DNA from: Bos javanicus
Lineage: Eukaryota; Chordata; Mammalia; Artiodactyla; Bovidae
NCBI RefSeq assembly: GCF_032452875.1
Contig: NC_083868.1
Location: 119,858,312 to 119,922,311, forward strand
Length of the DNA stretch: 64,000 nt
Direction: 5' to 3'
Position 1 is the first letter of the stretch; every line of letters starts with the position of its first letter. The notes beneath the pieces are model-generated. The model saw nothing but the letters and a program-made list of their open reading frames with translations, made no database searches and was not told the origin of the DNA. The translations under genes and the position numbers were made by a program. Positions 9,259-20,884 of this stretch are shown one piece after another.

Positions 9259-10312
9259 CCTCTCTTCTTTTGTTTCAAAGGATGTGAACATTAGGTGACT
9301 TATTATACTAAATTGAACTGGGAAATTTTTTTTCTCCCAAAATTGGATAAATACCTAACATTAGCCAACCAATTCTTTATGATTAGGAATAAAATAGGCC
9401 CTGTCTGAGGAGATACACTGCAGTATCATCTGATGTAGTCATTTTATTTCTCTTTATACTTTTATTGTGTTTTATACACAGATAATATATGTATCTCTTG
9501 ATTTGCTTTGTTAGAGACTGTAAATGAAACTTCAGAAAACCATCTTGAAAATCAGAGTGAAACAAGAGTTGGAAACATTTTTTTCCTCCTTATCATCATT
9601 GTTGCTTTCAGTTGAATAAATGTACATTTCTTGCTGACTGCAGAAAAAGCCATTAAAAAGCTGTTCCCAGCTAAAAGGTTTCAACACATAGGGAATTATA
9701 TCACTTGTTTTATTCCACCCCCACCCCTTAGCAGAGACAGACGTGCTTATAAGAGCCAAATCAAAGAACATTTGTTTGAATGATCTGTAATCAGCACTGC
9801 TGTTGTCCATGGAAGCTGTGAACAGTTCTACCCCCTTTAAATCCTTGTACCTGGAAAACTGCATGTATTGCTTTCAGTTTAAGCACAAATACTGTAATGA
9901 TAATATTAAAATAAAATAATGGATAGCTATCATATTAATAAGTCTTTCAACTGTGAATGTAATATGGTGATTAAAAATGCAATATAAATAACAAATATCA
10001 AATGCAAATAGTAGGAATTAAACAAACAACAAAAAATCTATTATCAGTGCTGAGCTGCCACAGCCTCAAGTGGTGAGATGGCAGAGTGCTAGAAATCAGT
10101 TGAATTAGTCCACAATGGTTTCCTCTGAACTGCACAATTTCCTGATAGAAAAATTCAGGTCGATATCTCTATCATCTCATTTGTGACACATTGCTTGAAT
10201 TCTAACTTTAACATAAGGGAAAGAATTTTACAAACTGGTATATTTCTAAATGTGATTAATTTACTCAGCATAAGCAAATATTTAACTTTAGGTTGTTAGT
10301 TCTGTTTTTAAA
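9259..10312. other. Unassigned AT-rich sequence
   Basis: About 1 kb with no repeat or gene I recognise. AT-rich, with short poly(A)/poly(T) runs and scattered stops in all frames. Confidence 0.5.
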
Positions 10313-10480
10313 ACTTTTTATTTTATATTAGGCTATAGCTAGTTAACAATGTTATAATGGTTTCAGGTGTACAGCAAAGGGACTCAGCTATACATATACA
10401 TGTATCCATTCTTCCCCCAACTCCCCTCCTATACAGGATACCACATAGCATGTCAGGTCATTTTTACACTCTTCCAGACA
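10313..10480 (-). mobile_element. L1 3' UTR fragment
   Basis: Reverse complement of a mammalian L1 3' UTR: the plus strand shows TTTTTATTTTATATT followed by TTTCAGGTGTACAGCAAAG and ATACATATACATGTATCCA, the standard order on the antisense strand. Short, 5'-truncated. Confidence 0.8.
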
Positions 10481-10619
10481 TGATGCAGAAATAAGTGATT
10501 CAAGAAGAACAAATGATACCTGCATGTTCTTTTAGAGTTTACCAAAAAAAAAAAAAACTTTCACCTAAATTCTCATTTCATCTTCACAATAATCTTATGA
10601 GATAATTAGTAAGGTGGTC

Positions 10620-10901
10620 CGGAGAAGGCAATGGCACCCCACTCCAGTACCCTTGCCTGGAAAATCCCATGGATGGAGAAGCCTGGCAGGCTGCAGTCCA
10701 TGGGGTTGCTAAGAGTCGGGAACGACTGAGTGATTGCACTTTCACTTTTCACTTTCATGCATTGGAGAAGGAAATGGCAACCCACTCCAGTGTTCTTGCC
10801 TGGAGAATCCCAGGGTCGGGGGAGCCTGGTGGGCTGCCGTCTATGGGGTCACACAGAGTCAGACATGACTGAAGTGACTTAGCAGCAGCAGCAGCAGCAG
10901 C
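10620..10901 (+). mobile_element. Bov-A2 SINE (dimer)
   Basis: Two Bov-A monomers joined by a CACTTTCACTTTTCACTTTC linker, ending in an (AGC)n tail at 10881-10903. Flanked by a perfect 12-bp duplication, AGTAAGGTGGTC at 10608-10619 and 10902-10913. Non-coding, dependent on BovB machinery. Confidence 0.95.
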
Positions 10902-10913
10902 AGTAAGGTGGTC

Positions 10914-11254
10914 AGAGTCATTACTTTTCAGGGGATAATATATAATTATAATGATAAATGTATAGTATCATATACATTTTTTCCCTGCCAACTTGACCCC
11001 ATTGAGTCATTTTTTCCCTAAAGGATAGAGACTTTCTTGAAAGTGAACAGTCATCCTTTTGGGATAGTTTCCCTGTTAGATTACTTCTCAGTGTTCAGTA
11101 ACATTGATGTACACATTGCTATTAAAATACAGTATAAGGAATAAAACCTATAAGCCAGGTATCCAGAAAGAGTTGAATAGCACAAGATTAAGACATACCC
11201 CGGTTGCATAAACTTGGCAAGAAATGGGGTATATTTCCACGTAAGGAATTTTCT
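10914..11254. other. Unassigned sequence
   Basis: About 340 bp of AT-rich sequence between two Bov-A2 SINEs; no gene, repeat or RNA recognised. Confidence 0.5.
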
Positions 11255-11265
11255 AAATTAACAAT

Positions 11266-11539
11266 TGCTGCTGCTGCCAAGTAGCTTCAGTCGTGTCCGA
11301 GTCTGTGCGATCCCATAGACGGCAGCCCACCAGGCTCCCCTGTCCCTGGGATTCTCCAGGCAAGAATACTGGAGTGGGTTGCCATTTCCTTCTCCAATGC
11401 ATGAAGGTGAAAAGTAAAAGTGAAGTAGCTCAGTCCTGTCCGACTCTGAGCAACCCCATGGACTGCAGCCTACTGGGCTCCTCTGTCCACGGGATTTTCC
11501 AGGAAAGAGTACTGGAGTGGGGTGTCATTGCCTTCTCTG
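11266..11539 (-). mobile_element. Bov-A2 SINE (dimer)
   Basis: Inverted relative to the copy at 10620, starting with the (GCT)n complement of the AGC tail. Flanked by an 11-bp perfect duplication AAATTAACAAT at 11255-11265 and 11540-11550. Confidence 0.95.
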
Positions 11540-11628
11540 AAATTAACAATAGTTCTTTCTAAATTAGCAATAGTTCTTAGAGATTATGGTTCCACTGAAT
11601 TTAAAAATGGTAAGGAGAGAAAAGAACT

Positions 11629-11826
11629 TCTCTGGTGGTCACCAGTAAAGAATCTGCCTGCTGATGTAGGAGACGTGGGTTCATTCCCTGGGTAGGGAAA
11701 GTTCCCTGGAGGAGGACATGGCAACCCACTCCAGTATTCATGCCTGGAGAGTCCCATGGACAGAGGAGCCTGGTGGGCTATAGCCCATGGGGTCACAAAG
11801 AGTCAGACATGAAGCTACTTAGCATG
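11629..11826 (+). mobile_element. Bov-tA SINE
   Basis: tRNA-like head with pol III B-box-like GGTTCATTCCC, then the BovB-derived body (CACTCCAGTATTCATGCC to GGGGTCACAAAGAGTC). Flanked by near-identical AGAAAAGAACT-type direct repeats. Confidence 0.92.
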
Positions 11827-13099
11827 TAAGAAAAAGAGAACTCAATATCCTCAGTCCTTCACAAATGTATTTAGTGTTATTTGATGTGTTTTTAAAGTTA
11901 AATTTTACAGTAAGAAAAGCAGCAGTAGTTTAAATGAGACTAACTACATTGCTCTGACTAAAGTCTTCTTTCATGTGTGTGTGTGAAATTAGAATACTGA
12001 CCACAATATTTCCCACTCCAGAAAAATAAAATCAAAAGAATGGTAACTGATTGGATTATATAAAAGATGAGTGTGGGTGGAAATGAATGGTTTGGAATTC
12101 AGTTTGGTTTGTGTAAGTAAAATTATTTTTCTTAAGTCACAAGAGTCAGCAAAATTTGGTTTGCTTTACCTCCAGTTCCATTTAGAAATAGGAACTGTAA
12201 AAATAAGTATTTATAAAATCACACACATGCATATGTGTAAATTAATTACAAAAGGGAGCAAAGTTTTATGAATCTTAAAAGTGGGAGTTAAAAGTTTCAG
12301 CTTACTTTAGCTTTATTCAAAACTTCTTTTATGGCATTGTAAAGAAAGAAATGATTCAGGTGTAAACAATTTACAATTAATCACATTTCAAAATGTAAAT
12401 AGTATCGCTTTTCTTATTTTTTTAAAAAATACAATATTTTGTGACTATTTTAGGGATTATATCAGGGCTATTTCAGGATAATAAATACAAGAAAGGAAGT
12501 ATGTAGAAGTACCATAGAGAAGAGAGGAAATTACTAATAATCCCACAGTATAAAAATAACTCTGGTAACATTTTGTTATAATTCTTCCAAAACTTCTGTC
12601 TCCTATGTTTTGTGATAGTCCCATTGAATCATAAGCTTGGACATTCACAATATAGGGCAGGGCAATAAGATATAGAAACTTAAAGAAGCAGAAGGGAGTC
12701 CATAAGAAGTAGCAGCATTTAAAGCTAAGACATGTTTCATGTTATAAATTAAGCCAGAGTTTAAAAGTAGTAGAAGGTATAGTACCATCTGCTCTCATAC
12801 CAGATGTACCCAGGTAAAAAACTAGAAGGTTTATCTTGTGACTATGACATGTCTGAGAGCATGTAAAGCTTAAGTTAAAGAAAAGCACAAAAGTGCATTA
12901 CATTTTAAAGGGAGTTATGCTATTATATTACAGTATTCAGTATTTTTAATTTGTAAACCACAGGCCTAATAAATCGATACCTGATTTTATTTTTCAACTA
13001 AGTGTAGAGTTTATCAATTTAAGTAAATGAAAGCATATCTCTTTTCTCAAAAGTCTTTATTTAATTTGTTACAACATCTGTTCAGTCTTATGTTTTGAA
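11827..13099. other. Unassigned sequence
   Basis: About 1.27 kb of AT-rich sequence without a recognised gene or repeat. It has a short TGTG run near 11976. Confidence 0.5.
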
Positions 13100-13206
13100 T
13101 TTTTGGCCATACAGCATGTAGAAACAGCTCCCTGACCAGGGATTGAACACGCACCCCCTTCATTGGAAGAGGAAGTTGTAACCGTTGGACTGCCAGGAAG
13201 TCACAG
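13100..13206 (-). mobile_element. CHR-type tRNA SINE fragment
   Basis: Antisense CHR SINE head: CCCTGACCAGGGATTGAACA (complement of the B box) and TTGGACTGCCAGGAAGTC (complement of the 5' start). Older and more diverged than the Bov-tA copies. Confidence 0.8.
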
Positions 13207-13276
13207 AAAGCACATCTTTTACAAAGACTGAAAATAGACTCCAACCTTATGACAAGCTCCTAAGCAAATATATAAT

Positions 13277-13439
13277 TCAGTTCAGTTCAGTTCAGTCACT
13301 CAGTCATGTCCGACTCTTTGAGATCCCATGAATCGAAGCACGCCAGGCCTCCCTGTCCATCACCAACTCCCGGAGTTCACTCAGACTCATGTCCATCGAG
13401 TCAGTGATGCCATCCAGCCATCTCATCCTCTGTCGTCAG
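13277..13439 (-). mobile_element. BovB 3'-end fragment
   Basis: About 160 bp of BovB 3' terminus, severely 5'-truncated, with the TTCAG repeat tail at 13277-13296. Encodes only the last residues of ORF2. Confidence 0.9.
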
Positions 13440-13703
13440 GCTTAGTTTTGATATGGCAGTCAGCCAGTCCATTCTTATAGATATCAGGGTCTCTCAGGAT
13501 CATAGCACTGGGAAAGAATCATCTCATTTGCTAGCTCTGAATCCTCAGAGCCACAGAAAGGAATCTGCCCTCCTTGTTAGGGCTCCAGCTGCCTTTATTC
13601 ATCCAACTTCAGTCGTACCAGCAAGTGAACCAGCTCGTTTCACTGAATAGGGTTGACCAGCTATACCTTTCACCTTCAACAAAGTGTAGTGTTTTGTGTG
13701 TCC
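13440..13703. other. Unassigned sequence between BovB pieces
   Basis: Roughly 260 bp, not recognised, carrying one short open frame (13453-13650) with no family features. Confidence 0.4.
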
Positions 13704-13712
13704 TAGAGGAGA

Positions 13713-15266
13713 GATCACTCATCACTCCTAGATGAGAAATCACTCACCTAGAGCCATACATCCTAGAGTGGGAAGTCAAGTGGGTCTTAGGAAGCATCAC
13801 TATGAACAAAGCTAGTGGAGGTGATGGAATTCCAGTTGAGCTATTTCAAATCCTGAAAGATGATGCTGTGAAAGTGCTGCACTCAATATGCCAGCAAATC
13901 TGGAAAACTCAGCAGTGGCCACAGGACTGGAAAAGGTCAGTTTTCATTCCAATCCCAAAGAAAAAAGGCAATGCCAAAGAATGCTCAAACTACCGCACAA
14001 TTGCACTCATCTCACATGCTAGTAAAGTAATGCTCAAAATTCTCCAAGCCAGGCTTCAACAGTTCATGAACCATGAAGTTCCAGATGCTCAAGCTGGATT
14101 TAGAAAAGGCAGAGGAACCAGAGATCAAATTGTCAACATCCACTGGATCATTGAAAAAGCAAGAGAGTTCCAGAAAAATATCTACTTTTACTTTATTGAC
14201 TATGCCAAACCCTTTGACTATTGGATCACAACTAACTGTGGAAAATTCTGAAAGAGATGGGAATACCAGACCACCTGACCTGTCCTCTGAGAAATCTGTA
14301 TGCAGGTCAAGAAGCAACAGTTAGAACTGGACATGGAACAACAGACTGGTTCCAAATTGGGAAAGGAGTACGTCAAGGCTGTATATTGTCATCCTGCTTA
14401 TTTAACTTATATGCAGGGTACATCATGGGAAATGCCAGGCTGGATGAAGCACAAGCTCGAATCAAGATTGCTGGGAGAAATATCAATTACCTCAGATATG
14501 CAGATGATACCCTTATGGCAGAAAGTGAAGAAGAATCAAGAGCCTCTTGATAAAAGTGAAAGAGGACAGTGAAAAAGTTGGCTTAAAACTCAACATTCAG
14601 AAAACTAAGATGATGGCATCTGGTCCCAGCATTTCATGGCAAATATATGGGGAAACAATGGAAACAGTGACAGACTTTATTTTTCTGGGCTCCAAAATCA
14701 TTGCAGATGGTGACTGCAGCCATGAAATTAAAGGACACTTGCTCCTTGGATGAAAAGTTATGACCAACCTAGACAGCATATTAAAAAGCAGAGACTTTAC
14801 CTTATCAGCAAAGGTCTGTCTAGTCAAAGCTGTGGTTTTTCCAGTAGTCAAGTATGGATGTGAAAGTTGGACTATAAAGAAAATTGAGCACCAAAGAATT
14901 GATGCATTTGAACTACAGTGATGGAGAAGACTCTTGAGAGTCCCTTGGACTGCAAGGAGATCCAACCAGTCAATCCTAAAGGAAATCAGTCCTGAATATT
15001 CATTGGAAGGCCTGAGGCTGAAGCTGAAACTCCAATACTTTGGCCACCTGATGCAAAGAACCGAGTTATTGGAAAAGACAGTGATGCTGGGAAAGATTGA
15101 AGGCAGGAGGAGAAGGGATGACAGAGGCTGAGATGGTTGGATGGCATCACCAATGAGATGACCGTGAGTTTGAATAGGCTCCAGGAGTTGGTGATGGACA
15201 GCAAAGCCTGGCCTGCTGCAGTCCATGGTGTCACAAAGAGTCAGACATGACTGAGTGACTGAACCG
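13713..15266 (+). mobile_element. BovB LINE, 5'-truncated
   Basis: Starts before the SITMNKASGGDG block and runs to the 3' end. A short AGAGGAGA repeat at both edges (near 13705 and 15269) may be the target-site duplication. Coding is broken: the frame shifts near 14220-14260 and again near 14545, and a TGA falls at about 14751 where other copies have GGA. RT motif C (YADD) survives, but the next Thr codon is deleted (YADDTLMAES). Directly followed by a more diverged BovB piece in the same orientation. Confidence 0.92.
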
Positions 15267-15274
15267 AGAGGAGA

Positions 15275-15865
15275 AACTGGGCTCTAATATCACTGTAGAT
15301 GGTGACTACAGTCATGAAATTAAAAGACAAGACACTTGCTCTTTGGAAGGAAAGCTATGACAAACATAGGTAGCATATTAAAAAGCAGAGATATCACTTT
15401 GCCAACAAAGGTCCATATAGTCAAAGCTATGGTTTTTCCAGTAGTTATGTGAGGATGTAAGAGCTGGACCATAAAGAATGTTGAGTGCTGAAGAATTGAT
15501 GCTTTTGAATTGCGGTGCTAGAGAAGACTTTTAAGAGTCTCTTGGACAGCAAAGAGATCAAGCCAGTCAATCCTAAAGGAAATAAATCCTGAATATTCAT
15601 TGGAAGGGCTGATGCTGAAGCTCCAATACTTTAGCCATCTGATGTGAAGAGTGACTTGTTGATAAAAACTCTGATGCTTGGAAAGATTGAGAGCAAGAGA
15701 AAAGTGAACAGCAGAGAATGAGATGCTTAGATAGCTTCACAGACTCAGTGGACAAGAATTTGAGCAAACTCTGAGAGATAGTGAAGGACAGGGAACCCTG
15801 GCGTCCTGCAGTCCATGGGGTTACAAAGAGCTGGATATGATTTAGCAATTGAACAACAACAAGAG
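15275..15865 (+). mobile_element. Older BovB 3' fragment in tandem
   Basis: Begins at the GSKITADGDCSHEIK-equivalent region and runs to a GAACAACAACAA tail. It is clearly more diverged than the adjacent copy: stops and small indels throughout, including GTTATGTGAGGATG for the VMYGC block. Probably resident before the neighbour inserted next to or into it. Confidence 0.88.
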
Positions 15866-16639
15866 GAGGAAACGGAGCATAGTGTGGTCACATGACTTTC
15901 CCCATCTTTCGTGCCACAACTGGGCAGATAAATAACTGCATGAGGTCAAATATTGATGAGGCATGAGGTCAAATATTGATCTTACAGGATTATAGGATGG
16001 ATAGACTACCAGAAAAGAAAGAGCCTTAGGGTATAGCAGAATGTGGTGGCTAGTTTTATAATCAGAGGCAATTTACAATGTAGGAAGTCACTGGTGAAGG
16101 TATATTTCAGGGCCTCACAAAAATCCTTTGGACTTGGTTTAAATGCTGGAACTGTGGGAGAATATATCCTGAGTTTTTCCCTAGCAATCCCTTGACTCAA
16201 ATACATAGTAGAATTAAACATTATAAATGCAAATGATTCTATTAGAAGAGAAAATCTCCATTCTATTATCAAGAAAGCATCTTTTGCCACTGACACTTTT
16301 CAAAACTGCTATTCTGAGAGGAGAATGAACTCAGTCCTAAACTCTACAGGTTACAATTTAGTTGCTCCTTTTTACACATTAAAAATGCTATTATCCCTAT
16401 TTGTGAAAATTGAGTTCTTCAGAGAAAATGTCTCTGCTCATTGGGTAAAATTTACCCCTCCTTTTTGAAATTAATCCTTCCCTGCATCTCTATTCCACTA
16501 CTGCCTATATAATTAAAGGCTTTGTTCCATTAATTATGCTCTTCCTATTGCATCTATAACATTTTCCTCTTCACAAATTGCATTGATTCTATCTATAAAC
16601 ATGTCTGGTTTCCCTGGCCCTAACAAGCCTTTTCCCACA
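15866..16639. other. Unassigned sequence
   Basis: About 770 bp, no gene seen. Includes an imperfect direct repeat of GCATGAGGTCAAATATTGAT near 15938 and 15960. The right part may grade into the L2 fossil that follows. Confidence 0.4.
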
Positions 16640-16985
16640 ATCCACTTGAGGGAGTATCTTATGTCTCATCATTTTTTTTTCATCACCACGCTTCTACATA
16701 GAATGCTGACTGTCATAGCTTGTTCTTTCTTGTGGCTAGTAAATTTCTTCTAGCTTTAAGACCTGTCACTCCTTAGATCTACTCCTCTAAAGGTCACTGA
16801 TGCTTGTTAAGCACCAGAACCAAGTCTGTTCTTGGTGAATTATTTGTGGTGTTCAATCCTTTTTATTAAAACCTGCTTCTAATCTCCCTTGGCTTTCATT
16901 ACCCCACAATCTTGAGTTCTTTTCCTGCTTCTTTGGTGAGTTCATTCCTTGTCAATTGTGTACTTGAAATCTGTAAGAAATCACT

Positions 16986-17169
16986 CCATTAGGACTTTGC
17001 TGGTAGTCCAGTGGTTCAGTCTCTGTGCTTCCAAAGCAGGGGACCCTGGTTCAGTCCCTGGTCGGGGAACTAGATCCTACATACTGCAGCTAAGAGTTCA
17101 AATGCCATACCTGAAAGACCCTGAATGCCACGAAAACTGGCACAGCCTAAATAAATAAATGTTTTTTTT
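16986..17169 (+). mobile_element. CHR-type tRNA SINE
   Basis: tRNA-like head with A-box-like TGGTAGTCCAGTGG and B-box GGTTCAGTCCC, ending in TAAATAAATAAATG. Flanked by AGAAATCACT at 16976-16985 and 17170-17179. Confidence 0.88.
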
Positions 17170-17452
17170 AGAAATCACTAATGAAACACTCTTTTATCTT
17201 CTTGCTCTCTGTCTTTCTCTGGTAGGTTTAGCCAAACAATTTTCATTTTCAGTTTTATAGAGACACTGCTGAAATCAATATCTTCTATTCTGAACTAGAT
17301 ACACACACAATTCCAGCTCTTCAGGCTACATATGAAACATTAATTTTCCAATTTCCAAGTTCAGATTAGTCTTTTTCTAGACTTCTAACCCATTTGTGTT
17401 AATGACTCTTCTATATTCTCAGTAGCTGAAGCTAAAAAATTATTCCCTACTA

Positions 17453-17615
17453 ATGGGATTTACCTGATGGTCCAGTGGCTAAGATTCCAGGCTCCCAAAG
17501 CACGGGGCCTGGGTTCTATCTCTGGTCAAGTAACTATTAATAGATCTCACATGCAGTAGGGTCTGCATGCTGCAGCTAAGACTCAGAGCAGCCAAATAAG
17601 TAAATAAAAGAAACC
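17453..17615 (+). mobile_element. CHR-type tRNA SINE
   Basis: Diverged copy (TGGTCCAGTGGCTAAGATTC head, AAATAAGTAAATAAAAG tail). Flanked by ATTCCCTACTA (17442-17452) and ATTCCCTATTA (17616-17626). Confidence 0.85.
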
Positions 17616-17770
17616 ATTCCCTATTATATAGGCCCATAATACCTATCTCTCATATCCTTCTTTTCCAATTTTCATTACTTTCCTGGTTAGATGCTCATTT
17701 CCCCAAACTGGTCTAAATATTTTGTCAACCACTTGATGAGTCTTTAGGCCACTTTTTTTTAACCTTCCCC

Positions 17771-17979
17771 GGGCTCCTGTGGTGGCTCAGATGGTAAAGA
17801 GCTTGCCTGAAATGTGGGAGACCCATGTTCGATCCCTGGGTTGGGAAGATCCCCTGGAGAAGGAAATGGCAACCCACTCCAGTATTCTTGCCTGGAGAAT
17901 CCCACAAACAGAGGAGCCTGGTGGTCTATGGTCCATGGGGTTGCAAAGAGTTGAACACGACTGAGTGACTAACACTTGA
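17771..17979 (+). mobile_element. Bov-tA SINE
   Basis: Head GGTGGCTCAGATGG and B box GTTCGATCCC, BovB-like body and tail. Flanked by CTTCCCC at 17764-17770 and 17980-17986. Confidence 0.93.
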
Positions 17980-18345
17980 CTTCCCCCAGTTCATCTCAAA
18001 TGCCACCAGCAGATTAAGTTATCTTAAATGTGACTGCAATCTCTTTATTTTTCTACTGAAAAATTTTCACTGCCCTTCACTGCCTATTGAATTCTTTAAA
18101 ATCCTCTCATTTTATTGTCTAACATTCCATACAACTCATTCATGAGACTCCTATGACAAATATCATTTTATATCATCTGATATAGCTATTCATGTCTGTC
18201 ACTTTTATTTTCCTGATAGAATGGAAGCTCTTTAAGAATAAGAATCAAAATTTTTAAGCTGTTTGATCCCTTGACCATACCTAGTACCATATGGCTATAC
18301 AAAGCAAATATTCAAAAAATTGAAGATATGGATGATGAATATTTT

Positions 18346-18770
18346 ATGCATTTAGAGAACAGATTTTGAATGTAAGCCAAAGAGCATTCAGATATGTTAA
18401 TTGTCTTATTCAATATCTTAATAAACTTTTGACAGATAAAAACAAATGTATTTTCTTAAGTACCTCATTGCATTCATTCCATACCTAATACTTGAACATA
18501 ATTTCAACATTTTTAATAATAAGAAAGGAAATTAAAAGAAGACACCTTTTAATATTTTAATAATATTAAATAATTATTAAATTATTTAATAGATAAATAG
18601 ATAACCCCAGATATTAATGAAAATTCCAAAGTATGATCATTTTATTATACTATTAATAGAAAAATGTTTTGATGTAAATTTATTATATAAATTATGAAAA
18701 TATAATGTAAAAGCTTTAAAAATTAAAAAATACTCTCTGACCAGAAAATTCACTTCTATGAATATATCCT
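18346..18770. other. AT-rich low-complexity tract
   Basis: Very AT-rich, with TTAATAATATTAAATAATTA-type palindromic runs at 18550-18600. No gene. Confidence 0.7.
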
Positions 18771-19187
18771 ATTTAAAAAATGATTGTACTCAAGCATTTA
18801 GCTTTCAGAATGTTTATTATAGCAATGTCAGGAATATAAAATTGGAAAGGAAAAATGAGAGGCATAAAGATTGAAAGAGAAGAGATGAAACTGTCATTAT
18901 CTGCTGGTGATATGTTTAGCTGTGTAGATAACCTAAGAGATCAACAGGCAAGTTATTAGTTCTAATGAGAAAATTGATTAAGGTTGCTGAATAGCTAACA
19001 AAAATCAATAGACTTTTTCTATGGCAATAAAAATAACTAGCTAGAAAATACAGGAGACAACATTATATCATTTACAAAAGCAAATTAATACAATAGCAAA
19101 ATGAGTCAAACATTTGTGGGGAAATGATTTAAAGGAATATAAACATATTGTGTCTTACCTTCAGTAAATAAAACATACTACAGTTAT

Positions 19188-19412
19188 GTGTGTGTGCGTG
19201 CTAATTTCCTACAGTCACGTCCAACTCTTTGCAACCCTGTGGACTCCTCAAAGGATCAAGCTTCTCTCTCCATGGGATTTTCCAGGCATGAGTACTATAG
19301 TGGGTTGCTATGCCTTCTTCCAGGGGATCTTCCCAACCCAGGGATGCCACATGTCTTGTGTCTCCTGCATTGGCAGGCAGATGCTTTACTACTAGTGCTA
19401 TCTGGGAAGCCC
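19188..19412 (-). mobile_element. Bov-tA SINE
   Basis: Inverted Bov-tA inside an old L1. Flanked by a perfect 11-bp duplication ACTACAGTTAT at 19177-19187 and 19413-19423. The tRNA-like head is damaged near 19345 (B-box region). Confidence 0.92.
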
Positions 19413-20403
19413 ACTACAGTTATAATATGGGCATAATACTGGACACAAGGGGCCCAAGAATAGAGGATTCAGAAATAGACCTGTTTATATGGGAATTGAT
19501 ATGTAAATTGGACAATACAAACCAATAGGGAAAGAAAGATTATTTAGAAGTTGTTGGGAAAACTGGTACACTATATGGGGTGAAAAGTTTGAATCCCTTT
19601 CTTATATCATGTGCAAATGTGTATACCATATGGATTAATGACCTAAATATGAAAGATGAAAATTATAAAATTAATAGAAGAATATGTAGAAAAATCCCAG
19701 ACCCTGAAAGTGAGGAAATCCCTGAAAGTGAGGAACAGCTTTGCATAGAAGACTGCAAACGTACAAATCATAAAGAGAAGAAAATAGTTATTTAGCTACA
19801 TCAAATTAGAGGCATATTTCAATGAAAGACACAAACAAAAGTAACAGATGGTTGTAGGCGGAGAAAAGGTTTTTAGTATTAAGAACAAGAGGTAAATACA
19901 TGAAATGTGCAAAGACTTGTCTGAAAATCAAGACAGTAAATTCAGTGTAAAAATGGGCAAAGGATATGAACTGGCAATTCACAGACAGAGGAAACTAAAT
20001 GCCTAACAAGAATAAGAGATGTTTCAATTCATTAGTAATCAGAGCATACAAATTACAACAACAACGGTGAAACACATCACCCCTATCAAATTGTAGAACT
20101 TAGAAAACTGCATAGCATTAAGGATTGTCAGTTACATTGTGAAATAGAGACCTCCCTACACCACTGACTCAGCTGTTGTGAAGCACAGTCTGGTTAGATT
20201 TAGTTATACTCCAACAATCTTTAGTCTACGATTCCATTCACAGGCATTTACTCCAGTGATACTCTGGTATAAATCCTTAAAGGGACACATAGGAATATGT
20301 TCAGCCCAGCACTGTTTGTGGAAAAGGGGAATTAGAGTCAACATAGAGTATCAGTGAGTCCAGGAATAGATAAATAAATAGAGACATATGAAACTCATAG
20401 AAT

Positions 20404-20621
20404 GCATGTGTGCATGCTCAGTCGCTTCAGACATGTCTGACTCTTTGCACACTATGGACTGTAGCCCACCAGGCTCCTCAGTCCATGGGATTCTCTAGGC
20501 AAGAATACTGGAGTGGTTTGTCATGTCCTTTTCCAGGGGATCTTCCTGACCCAGGGATCAAACTCGCACCTACTGCATTGCAAGATTCTTTACTGAGTGA
20601 GCCACCATGGAAACCCATCTT
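20404..20621 (-). mobile_element. Bov-tA SINE
   Basis: Inverted Bov-tA with B-box complement GGGATCAAACTCG. Flanked by ATAGAAT at 20397-20403 and 20622-20628. Confidence 0.92.
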
Positions 20622-20884
20622 ATAGAATACTACACAGTAATTAGAAGCCACACAGCCATATACATAGCTGTAAAACAATGATGTTAAGGGTTGAGGATAG
20701 ACTTTTTAACACTATGCCATTTATGTATATTAATTACTATATATTTCATAAGGATGAAGATGTATCTCAGTATATATAAGAAAATGCATTAGAGTGAGTA
20801 CAATGGGGAAAAGGGGTTAAAACAGAATTAACTATAAAGTAAAAATAAATATATATTAAAAAAAAACAAAAGAGAAGTTTTGTG

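Larger units (their letters stand above)
16640..18345 (+). mobile_element. Ancient L2 LINE (CR1 clade) fossil, split by three SINEs
   Basis: Deeply diverged L2. Near 16785-16960 the DNA follows the L2 RT stretch that normally encodes SLLLETLSSLGF..TLSWFSSYL. Near 17990-18130 it follows the CTGATCATGTCACTCC..CCTTCAATGGC region, and at 18215-18300 the 3' UTR (GATAGAATGGAAGCTCTTTAAG). All frames are broken. It is interrupted by CHR SINEs at 16986 and 17453 and a Bov-tA at 17771, each with target-site duplications. The assignment is by eye against remembered L2 sequence. Confidence 0.6.
18771..20860 (+). mobile_element. Old L1 LINE (ORF2 3' half), split by two Bov-tA SINEs
   Basis: Diverged L1. 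Near 18860-18960 the DNA translates to a KIEREEMKLSLSAGDM-like stretch, matching the L1 RT region around the FADD motif with the motif ruined. Near 19955-20070 it follows the GGGCAAAGGATATGAAC..TCATTAGTAATCAGAG block of ORF2, and 20200-20400 the C-terminal region. Ends in an A-rich tail near 20855-20870. Stops occur throughout. The Bov-tA copies at 19188 and 20404 were inserted later. Confidence 0.75.

Noticed and set aside
8256..9294. GC-richer block with several open frames as a CpG-island promoter or exon
   Set aside because: Sequence matches an inverted L1 5' UTR, which explains the composition and the open frames.
14597..15226. 209-codon minus-strand frame as a gene
   Set aside because: Antisense of the BovB copy at 13713-15266.
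17771..17850. tRNA-like sequences with A and B boxes at many places (example given)
   Set aside because: All are SINE heads joined to BovB-like bodies; none folds as a complete tRNA with proper arms and anticodon context.
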